Shown here in pieces: positions 1 through 5,627 of a stretch of 8,177 nucleotides of DNA. The number at the start of each line of letters is the position of its first letter. Position 1 is the first letter of the stretch. Position numbers and translations under genes: made by a program. The notes below the pieces were generated by a model that was not told the DNA's origin, did no database searches, and saw nothing but the letters and a program-made list of their open reading frames with translations. Origin of the DNA: Burkholderiales bacterium (lineage in GTDB: Bacteria; Pseudomonadota; Gammaproteobacteria; Burkholderiales; SG8-39); NCBI GenBank assembly GCA_025929745.1, contig JAICPQ010000119.1, forward strand, positions 1 through 8,177. Direction: 5' to 3'.

Positions 1-591
1 ATCGGGGGGTGGATCGCGCTGGGCGTCGTGGTCGTGCTCGTCATCTGGGCGATCATGATCTACAACGGGCTGGTCGCGCTGCGCAACCGGTACAAGAATG
101 CCTTTTCGCAGATCAACGTGCAGCTCAAGCGCCGCTACGACCTCATCCCGAACCTGGTCGAGAGCGTGAAGGGCTACATGGCGCACGAGCGCAACACGCT
201 CGAGGCCGTGATCCGCGCGCGCGGCGACGCGGTCGGAGCCGCGCAGCGTGCGGCGGCGGCGCCCGGCGAGCCCGGCGCGATGCGCGGCCTCGCGCAGGCG
301 GAAGGCGTGCTCGGCGGCGCGCTCGGCCGCCTGCTCGCGGTGTTCGAGCAGTACCCCGAGCTGCGCGCAAACCAGAACGTGCTCTCGCTGCAGGAAGAGC
401 TCACCAGCACCGAGAACAAGGTCGCCTTCGCCCGGCAGGCTTTCAACGACTCGGTGATGGAATACAACACCAAGCGCGAATCGTTCCCCGACACGATGTT
501 CGCCGGCATGTTCGGTTTTCAGCCGGCGGAGCTCCTGCAGTCCACCGAGTCGGCCGAGGAGCGCAGGGCGCCCAAAGTCTCGCTCACATAG
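1..591 (+). CDS. LemA family membrane protein (5' partial)
   Basis: The frame is open from base 1 and ends with TAG at 589-591, giving 196 visible residues. No convincing start lies inside the window; the GTG at 28 would cut into the hydrophobic N-terminus, so the true start is probably a few codons upstream. An N-terminal membrane helix (visible residues about 5-22) is followed by the LemA signature: YNGLVALRNRYKNAFSQI, then QLKRRYDLIPNLVESVKGY, then a long helical region with the motifs LxxLQEELTSTENKVAFARQ and FNDSVMEYN, and an FP...FGF segment. LemA proteins (Pfam LemA) are about 190-200 residues, N-terminally anchored helical bundles with no agreed biochemical role; they are often encoded next to HtpX/M48 peptidases, as here. 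The stop is 1 nt from the next start, suggesting one operon. The family call is secure. A specific function is not known, and the name lemA has also been used for an unrelated sensor kinase, so no symbol is given. Confidence 0.93.
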   Translation: MGGWIALGVVVVLVIWAIMIYNGLVALRNRYKNAFSQINVQLKRRYDLIPNLVESVKGYMAHERNTLEAVIRARGDAVGAAQRAAAAPGEPGAMRGLAQAEGVLGGALGRLLAVFEQYPELRANQNVLSLQEELTSTENKVAFARQAFNDSVMEYNTKRESFPDTMFAGMFGFQPAELLQSTESAEERRAPKVSLT

Positions 592-592
592 C

Positions 593-2332
593 TTGGATTT
601 TTTTGCCGAGCAGGACGCGGCCCGCCGCAGATCGCGCTGGCTGATCCTCTGGTACGCGGTTGCGGTGCTCGCCGTGGTGGCGAGCTATTGCGCCGTCGCC
701 GGCGCCTTATACGCCCTCCTTGTGCAGCAGGCGCCGCCGGCGCGGCTTTTCCTTGCCGTTGCCGGCACGGTGGCTGCCTTCGTCCTCTCGATCTCCGCCT
801 ACCGCATGTGGCAGCTGTCGGGCGGCGGGCCGGCGATCGCCGAGCTCCTCAATGCGCGCTACGTCGAGGCCGGCCGCTGCACGCCGGCCGAGCGGCGCCT
901 TCTCAACGTGGTCGAGGAGATGGCCATCGCTTCGGGCATCTCCGTGCCGGCCGTCTATATCCTCGACTACGACGACGCTATCAACGCGCTCGTCGCCGGG
1001 TACTCGCCGAACGAGGCGGTGATCATCGTCACGCAGGGCGCGCTGCAGAAGCTCTCGCGCGACGAGCTACAGGGCGTCATGGGCCACGAGTTCAGCCACA
1101 TCCTGAACGGCGACATGGCGCTGAACCTGCGGCTGGTCAGCGTCCTCGCCGGCTTGACGTGGTTTGCCGATGCGGCCGAGCGGCTCATCTTCGAAACAGC
1201 GTGGAGGAACCGCGGCCTGCCGCGCGAAAAGCGCGGCGACGGTGTGCTGGCGGCGCTCTTCGCGGGCATGGTGGCCTTCATCGGTTTCCCCGCGACTTTC
1301 GCCGCCGACGCCATCAAGGGCGCGATCTCGCGCGAGCGCGAGCGCCTCGCCGATGCTGCGGCGGTGCAGTTCACGCGCAACCCGGACGGCGTAGCGGGCG
1401 CGCTCGATTCGATTCTCGCACTGCGTGCGCAAACGATGGTGCGCGCGCTCCACGCGGAGCTCTTCTCCCACATGTTCTTCGCCCCGGCCGCTGGCGGGTG
1501 GTGGCGCCCGCCCACGCATCCGCCGCTCCTCGAGCGCATTAAATCGGCTCATCCGCGCTTCAAGCGCGACGAATACCGCGAGCGCCGCCATGGCATTCGC
1601 CGGGAGGTGGCGGTGATCGACGGCTCGGGCAACGTCGTGAAGAACATGGCGCAAGGGCTTGCATCGGTCGGCCGGCCCGCACCCGAGCACGTCGACTACG
1701 CGGCTCGGCTGCTGGCAAGCCTCCCCGCTGATGTGCGCGAGGCGCTGCACGACGCGAACGGAGCGCAGGCGCAGATGCTAGCCCTCGCGCGCGGCGACAA
1801 ACGAAAGGACATGCTGACGCTTGCGGAGCTCGCGATTCCCGCGCTGAAAGCGCAGCCGCAGAAGCTGCGCGACGCGTTCATCGCCGAGCTTTCTTCGGTC
1901 GTCGAAGCCGACCGCCGGGTGACGCTGGGCGAATTCGTGCTCCTGACCTACCTGCGCCAGCGGCTGCGCGAAGGCGCCGGCCAGCCGATTCGCACGCAGT
2001 TCCGCCGCATCGAGGAAGTGGCCGCGGACGCGCACATCGTCGTTTCACTACTGGCGCGGAGCAGTCCGGACCCGGGCGCGGCGTTCGCCACAGGCGCCGC
2101 GCTGCTGAAGCTCGGCTGGACGAAGCCGGTGGAGCAGCTGGATACAAGGAAGGTCGGTGATGCGCTCGAGCGCCTGCGCCACCTGGCGCCGCTCGCAAAG
2201 CCGGCGGTTATCAAGGCCTGCATGGCGGCGGCCAACGCCGACGGGGTGTTCAACACTGCCGAGACCGACCTTGTGCGCATGGTGGCGGCCACGCTCGATT
2301 GCCCGGTTCCGCCCGCGCTAGAGCGCGCATGA
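593..2332 (+). CDS. M48 family (HtpX-like) membrane metallopeptidase, copy 1
   Basis: A 579-residue membrane zinc endopeptidase. The TTG start at 593 is chosen because it gives MDFFAEQDAARRRSR, which aligns with MNFFEHQAAARRSSR of the next gene and puts the zinc motif at the same residue in both. The active site is HEFSH (zinc ligands H165 and H169, catalytic E166). The third ligand is E250 in ERLADA, with D254 conserved. Hydrophobic segments lie near residues 17-45, 52-72, 175-193 and 218-240, matching the HtpX-like topology around the active site. THPPLLERI follows near residue 305, as is typical of M48. The region from about 320 to the end is much longer than in classical HtpX (about 290 aa in total) and has two TerB-like segments around residues 425-460 (EADRR) and 535-575 (NADGVF). 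No clear Shine-Dalgarno precedes the TTG; translation is probably coupled to LemA. The likely role is cleavage of membrane or envelope proteins; the substrate is unknown. Confidence 0.92.
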   Translation: MDFFAEQDAARRRSRWLILWYAVAVLAVVASYCAVAGALYALLVQQAPPARLFLAVAGTVAAFVLSISAYRMWQLSGGGPAIAELLNARYVEAGRCTPAERRLLNVVEEMAIASGISVPAVYILDYDDAINALVAGYSPNEAVIIVTQGALQKLSRDELQGVMGHEFSHILNGDMALNLRLVSVLAGLTWFADAAERLIFETAWRNRGLPREKRGDGVLAALFAGMVAFIGFPATFAADAIKGAISRERERLADAAAVQFTRNPDGVAGALDSILALRAQTMVRALHAELFSHMFFAPAAGGWWRPPTHPPLLERIKSAHPRFKRDEYRERRHGIRREVAVIDGSGNVVKNMAQGLASVGRPAPEHVDYAARLLASLPADVREALHDANGAQAQMLALARGDKRKDMLTLAELAIPALKAQPQKLRDAFIAELSSVVEADRRVTLGEFVLLTYLRQRLREGAGQPIRTQFRRIEEVAADAHIVVSLLARSSPDPGAAFATGAALLKLGWTKPVEQLDTRKVGDALERLRHLAPLAKPAVIKACMAAANADGVFNTAETDLVRMVAATLDCPVPPALERA

Positions 2333-4179
2333 ATTTCTTCGAGCACCAGGCGGCCGCCCGACGCTCGAGCCGCATGATGGTGCTCCTTTTCGTGCTCGCC
2401 GTGGCGGCGGTGGTAGCTTCGGTCGATTTCGTGCTCGGGCTGGTTTATCGCATGAGCACGAACGAGCCCGCGCCGCCGTCGTTGTACGCGCTCGGCGCCG
2501 CGGCCGCCGCGGCGCTGATCGTTCTTGTGAGCGTGTTCAACATCGCGCGCCTCTCGCAGGGCGGCGTTGCGGTCGCCCGCATGGTCGGCGCGCGGCGCGT
2601 GAGTCCGGACACCGCCGACCCGGCCGAGCGCAGGCTGCGCAACGTGGTGGAGGAGATGGCGATCGCTTCCGGGGTGCGTGTGCCGGAGGTATTCGTCATG
2701 GACGAGGAGCGCGGCATCAACGCCTTCGCCGCCGGCTGGAACGTTTCGAGCTCCGTTGTCGCCGTGACGCGCGGCGCGCTCGAGACGCTGACGCGCGACG
2801 AGCTGCAGGGCGTGATCGCGCACGAGTTCAGCCACATCCTGAATGGAGACATGCCCCTCAACGTGCGCATGCTCGCAGTACTCGCCGGCATCGTGTTTCT
2901 CGCCTCTGTCGGCGACTTTCTGATGCGCAGCATGCGCGGCTCGCGCGACACGAAGGGGCTCATCCTGGTCGGGCTTGCGCTCTTCGTGGTCGGCTACGTC
3001 GGCCTTTTCTTCGCGCGGCTGATCAAGTCCTCCGTCGCCCGTCAGCGCGAATTCCTCGCCGACGCCTCCAGCGTGCAGTTCACGCGCAACCCGGACGGCA
3101 TCGCGGGCGCGCTGGACCAGATTCGCGCTTCGACTTCGGGCACGCTCATCGCGAACCGCTACGCGGAGGAGATGTCGCACATGTTCTTCGGCGCGGCCGT
3201 GAAGGTGCGCCTCGGCGGTCTCTTCGATACGCATCCGCCGCTGGACGAACGGATCCGTCGCGTGCATCCGCGCTTCGAGCGCGAAGCCTACCGCGCGAAG
3301 CGCGACGTCGCGCCAGAGCAGAAGGGGCGTCGCGGCAGCGACCTCTCGGCGGCTTGGGGCCGTACGCTCGAGGAAAGCGTCGCGCTTGTCGGTTCCGTGG
3401 ATCCCCACAAGGTCGACTTCGCGGCGCGCGTCACCGCCGCGATACCCGAGCGCGTGCTGAAGGACCTGCACGCTCCGCAGACAGCCGGTCCAGTGCTGAT
3501 TGCGCTTCTTCTCGCCGAACCCGAGCCGGCGCGCGAGCTTCAGCTGCGCAATATTCCTCCCTCGCTTAGCGGGCGGGCGCGCGAGTTGTCCAGCCTTCTG
3601 CAAGGATTGGGGGCGCAGTTCCATCTCCCCTTGATTGATCTCGCGCTGCCCGCTCTGAGAAGCGAGACCGAGGCGGCGAAGAGCGAGCTTCTCGCCGCGC
3701 TCGAGGCGGTCGTGAATGCCGACCGGCGCATGTCGCTGCACGAGCTCGTCGTGCTGGCGTTCGTCCGCGACCAGCTTCTGCCGCCGGCCAAGCTCCCGGA
3801 GACGCGCCGCCTCGCGGAGCTGCTGCCCCAGGCGGCGAGCGTCCTTTCCTTCATGGTGCACGCCGGTACCCGCATCGACGCGACGGGGAGCCGGGAGGCG
3901 ACGTTGCGCGCGGCGTTGCAGGCCGGCGCGAGCGTGCTTGGAATTACATCGGCGACCATTGCGCCCGGGCTCAATCTCCACGGCATCAACGCGGCGCTCG
4001 AGGCGCTGCGCGGACTCGCGCCGATGGAGAAGGCGGTGCTGGTGAAGGCGCTCTTTGCCGCAGTGACCTACGACGGCACGATTCGCTTGGCGGAAGCCGA
4101 GCTCATGCGGCTCGTCGGCGCGGTGCTCGACTGCCCGCTGCCGCCGCTATTCGATACGCTTCTGGCCGAGCCGCTCTAG
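2329..4179 (+). CDS. M48 family (HtpX-like) membrane metallopeptidase, copy 2
   Basis: A 616-residue paralogue of the preceding gene. The ATG at 2329 overlaps the upstream TGA (ATGA, 2329-2332); the frame extends 10 codons further upstream, but MNFFEHQAAARRSSR is the family N-terminus, so the longer start is rejected. The active site is HEFSH (H165, E166, H169), with the third zinc ligand E241 in REFLADA and D245. Hydrophobic helices lie near residues 18-42, 51-72, 178-196 and 207-230. THPPLDERI near residue 303 is the usual downstream M48 motif. The C-terminal half carries two TerB-like helical segments around residues 450-485 (NADRR) and 568-605 (TYDGT), ending in LDCPLPPLF, equivalent to LDCPVPPAL in copy 1. 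All catalytic residues are present in both copies, so neither looks like a decayed duplicate. The last 33 nt are shared with the opposite-strand gene. Classical HtpX acts in membrane-protein quality control; a similar role here is inference. Confidence 0.93.
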   Translation: MNFFEHQAAARRSSRMMVLLFVLAVAAVVASVDFVLGLVYRMSTNEPAPPSLYALGAAAAAALIVLVSVFNIARLSQGGVAVARMVGARRVSPDTADPAERRLRNVVEEMAIASGVRVPEVFVMDEERGINAFAAGWNVSSSVVAVTRGALETLTRDELQGVIAHEFSHILNGDMPLNVRMLAVLAGIVFLASVGDFLMRSMRGSRDTKGLILVGLALFVVGYVGLFFARLIKSSVARQREFLADASSVQFTRNPDGIAGALDQIRASTSGTLIANRYAEEMSHMFFGAAVKVRLGGLFDTHPPLDERIRRVHPRFEREAYRAKRDVAPEQKGRRGSDLSAAWGRTLEESVALVGSVDPHKVDFAARVTAAIPERVLKDLHAPQTAGPVLIALLLAEPEPARELQLRNIPPSLSGRARELSSLLQGLGAQFHLPLIDLALPALRSETEAAKSELLAALEAVVNADRRMSLHELVVLAFVRDQLLPPAKLPETRRLAELLPQAASVLSFMVHAGTRIDATGSREATLRAALQAGASVLGITSATIAPGLNLHGINAALEALRGLAPMEKAVLVKALFAAVTYDGTIRLAEAELMRLVGAVLDCPLPPLFDTLLAEPL

Positions 4180-5088
4180 GATCGTCGCGCGCGTCTTTTG
4201 CACGGCGCCGGCGAACGGTCCGCCCGCCGCCGCGGCGCGCTCGATGAACGGAAGCGCCTCGGCGTGCCGCCCCTGGTCGGAGATCGTCTGCGCAAGATTG
4301 TTCAGTACGACCACCGAGTCCGGATCGTGCTCGGCCGCCTCGCGCAGCACCGCCTCCGCCTTGGCGAGGTCGCCCAGCCCATGGTGCACGTTTGCAAGGC
4401 CGATGCGCGCGTTGACGTTCTCCGGCCAGCGCTCGAGCGTCTTTTCGTAGGCGGTCCGCGCCGCACGTGCATTACCGACGCGCTCGAAAGCAGCGAGCGC
4501 GTTCAGCCAGCTTTTCTCCTCCGCGGTGACCGGGATGCGGTCCGGTGGCATGGCCACCATTGCCCAGTAGCCGCTTCGCATCCAGACCAGCTCGTGCGTG
4601 CCGAACGGCATCACCTCGCGTTCCTGCGTCCCCGAGCGCAGGACCAGCGTGCCGCGCGAGTAGTCGTAGCCGATGGCGACCGCGTAGTGCCAGCCCGCCC
4701 ACAGGATGCCGAGGTTCTGCAGCACAATCACCGGCGTCCCGGCGGCGATCTCGCGCAGCAAATCCTCGAACTTCGGCGCGAGCGCGTAGGAAACCATGCC
4801 ATGCCGGCGCGCCGCCGCGAGCATCTCGACCTGGAAGCTGCCCTTGCGCTCCGGGACGTAGACCTGCGGCACCAGCGCCTCCGGCGTCGTCTGCGCGCCG
4901 GCGCTGACTAATGCAGTCGCCAGCGCCGCCGGCCCGCACTGGTATTCCTCCTGCGGAAAAAACGGCGTGTGGGCAAGCTCGACCCGTTCCGGCAGGCCCG
5001 GCGGCAAGCCACTTTTCCCGAGCTCACTCGTCTGCGGGAAGAGGCTCGCGCAGCCCGCCGCGAGCGCCAAAATGAAAACGCCCGCCAT
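4147..5088 (-). CDS. PA2778 family C39-like cysteine peptidase lipoprotein with TPR repeats
   Basis: 313 residues from the ATG at 5088-5086 to the TAG at 4149-4147. The N-terminus MAGVFILALAAGC is a short lipoprotein signal with Cys13 as the lipidation site. It lacks the usual basic residues, which appear just upstream in frame (RYARR), so a non-ATG start such as CTG at 5109 is possible. The C39-like papain-fold domain spans about 40-180: Cys51 in QEEYQCGPAALATAL (Gln46 as possible oxyanion residue), His134 in GWHYAVAIGYD, then LVLRSGT. Residues about 195-295 form TPR helices (YEKTLERWPENVNARIGLANVHHGLGD is typical). This Cys-His peptidase plus TPR layout, next to a PA2779-like gene, matches the PA2778 family, whose substrate I do not know of any report. 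It is the second gene of the minus-strand unit, 35 nt after the first, and it overlaps the convergent M48 gene by 33 nt. The lipobox predicts a lipid anchor facing the periplasm. Confidence 0.88.
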   Translation of the reverse strand: MAGVFILALAAGCASLFPQTSELGKSGLPPGLPERVELAHTPFFPQEEYQCGPAALATALVSAGAQTTPEALVPQVYVPERKGSFQVEMLAAARRHGMVSYALAPKFEDLLREIAAGTPVIVLQNLGILWAGWHYAVAIGYDYSRGTLVLRSGTQEREVMPFGTHELVWMRSGYWAMVAMPPDRIPVTAEEKSWLNALAAFERVGNARAARTAYEKTLERWPENVNARIGLANVHHGLGDLAKAEAVLREAAEHDPDSVVVLNNLAQTISDQGRHAEALPFIERAAAAGGPFAGAVQKTRATILERLGQKRIE

Positions 5089-5099
5089 GCGGCGGGCGT
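5069..5099 (-). terminator. Terminator-like hairpin between PA2779- and PA2778-type genes, overlapping the downstream start codon
   Basis: On the minus strand ACGCCCGCC (5099-5091), loop GCAT (5090-5087) and GGCGGGCGT (5086-5078) form a perfect 9-bp stem with 8 G-C pairs. It is followed by TTTCATTTT (5077-5069). This has the form of an intrinsic terminator with an interrupted T-tract, and it begins 24 nt after the PA2779-type stop. The assigned ATG of the peptidase (5088-5086) lies in the loop and on the first base of the 3' arm. It could reduce read-through into the second cistron, hide its start codon in the mRNA, or be incidental to GC-rich coding sequence. The structure is seen directly; any activity is inferred. 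Confidence 0.5.
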
Positions 5100-5123
5100 A
5101 TCGTTGCAGACCGGTGCCGATGG

Positions 5124-5480
5124 CTAGCGGCGGAACCAGATCCACCACACCACCACGCCGATCACGATCAGAAGCAGGATCGCGCCCGAGTCGCCGCCCG
5201 CGGGCATGCTGTGGATCTTGTCGGCGAGGGACTGGACTTCCTGGTCGGTCATAGCGGCGACGCGACCCTTCACCGTGGCGGGATCGATGCCGAGAGATTG
5301 AAGCTGGCTCGTCACATCCGAGCGGCCGAGGAATTGAAATAGGGTGTCGCGATCCGCCTGCGTGGCTACGGAAGCAGCCTGATCGGTGCCGATCATTCCG
5401 GCGTTGGCGAGCTGCATCGGCGACCAAACCATCAGCACCATCAACAAGCGGCAGAGCGTCCTTGCCCAAACTGATTTCAT
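5124..5480 (-). CDS. PA2779 family small secreted/membrane-anchored protein
   Basis: 118 residues from the ATG at 5480-5478 to the TAG at 5126-5124. The start is chosen because a GAGG Shine-Dalgarno lies 9 nt upstream and because MKSVWARTLCRLLMVLMVW begins a clear signal peptide with a likely cleavage site after LANA (residues 24-27). The mature part (28-92) is short, helical and polar, with TDQEVQSLADKIHSMPAGG resembling the conserved part of PA2779 family proteins. The C-terminus is Gly95-Gly96, a hydrophobic helix (100-116, VVVWWIW) and Arg117-Arg118. This predicts a periplasmic domain held in the inner membrane by a C-terminal helix with its basic end inside. It is the first gene of a two-gene unit with the PA2778-type cysteine peptidase, an arrangement known from other Pseudomonadota. 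The molecular function is unknown. The family call rests on the neighbour, the size, the AGG motif and the layout. Confidence 0.8.
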   Translation of the reverse strand: MKSVWARTLCRLLMVLMVWSPMQLANAGMIGTDQAASVATQADRDTLFQFLGRSDVTSQLQSLGIDPATVKGRVAAMTDQEVQSLADKIHSMPAGGDSGAILLLIVIGVVVWWIWFRR

Positions 5481-5489
5481 GGAAGAGGT

Positions 5490-5493
5490 CCTC
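5490..5493 (-). promoter_or_regulatory. Ribosome binding site of the PA2779-type gene
   Basis: GAGG on the minus strand (5493-5490), 9 nt before the ATG at 5480. It is the clearest Shine-Dalgarno match in the window and decides this start over a longer in-frame one at 5633, which would place about 50 non-conserved residues before an obvious signal peptide. Confidence 0.6.
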
Positions 5494-5502
5494 GGGGGTA
5501 AG

Positions 5503-5527
5503 AAGAAAAGGTGTGAAGAAAGGTGTG
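5503..5527. repeat. Tandem direct repeat in the leader of the minus-strand unit
   Basis: Two adjacent copies of AAGAA(A)AGGTGTG on the plus strand, 13 nt at 5503-5515 and 12 nt at 5516-5527, differing by one A. In the minus-strand transcript this reads as two CACACCTTT(T)CTT units, a pyrimidine-rich stretch just 5' of the Shine-Dalgarno. It may be a protein or RNA contact site in the leader, or chance slippage in a short homopurine tract; nothing in the sequence decides between these. Confidence 0.5.
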
Positions 5528-5538
5528 TACTCAGTACA
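5526..5538. promoter_or_regulatory. 13-bp palindrome, candidate operator
   Basis: TGTACT-C-AGTACA is a perfect inverted repeat with 6-bp arms around one central base. It sits in the divergent intergenic region, downstream of the predicted minus-strand promoter and next to a TTGACA on the plus strand at 5542-5547. Its size and symmetry suit a dimeric helix-turn-helix repressor, but I do not recognise the regulator. It could also be a weak hairpin in the minus-strand leader. Confidence 0.4.
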
Positions 5539-5583
5539 GTCTTGACACCGACGATCGGCAACCGTTCCGGTCGTCTGTGAACC

Positions 5584-5612
5584 AGCGTAGTGCCCGCTTT
5601 CAGTGAAGTCAA
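5584..5612 (-). promoter_or_regulatory. Candidate sigma-70 promoter for the PA2779/PA2778 unit
   Basis: On the minus strand TTGACT (5612-5607) is separated by 17 nt from TACGCT (5589-5584). The -35 matches consensus at five of six positions; the -10 keeps the important first T, A and last T. Transcription would start near 5577 and give a leader of about 97 nt containing the palindrome and tandem repeat. Such matches occur by chance, so this is tentative. Confidence 0.4.
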
Positions 5613-5627
5613 GAACACGCGGCCCGC

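Noticed and set aside
9..644. A 211-codon plus-strand frame over LemA
   Set aside because: Arg/Ala-rich frame-shifted shadow of the LemA gene, whose own frame shows the family motifs.
2299..2328. Earlier start for M48 copy 2 (ten extra residues)
   Set aside because: The extra residues (MPGSARARAR) are the read-through of the end of copy 1; the ATG at 2329 gives the N-terminus conserved between the two copies.
1948..3981. A 677-codon open frame on the minus strand opposite the M48 genes
   Set aside because: Low-complexity Arg/Ala/His-rich translation, no start signal or family motif; it crosses two real genes on the other strand.
5542..5547. Perfect TTGACA on the plus strand as -35 box for the oxidoreductase gene
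   Set aside because: No acceptable -10 at 16-18 nt spacing (the sequence there is TTCCGG), so I do not call a promoter; it may be chance.
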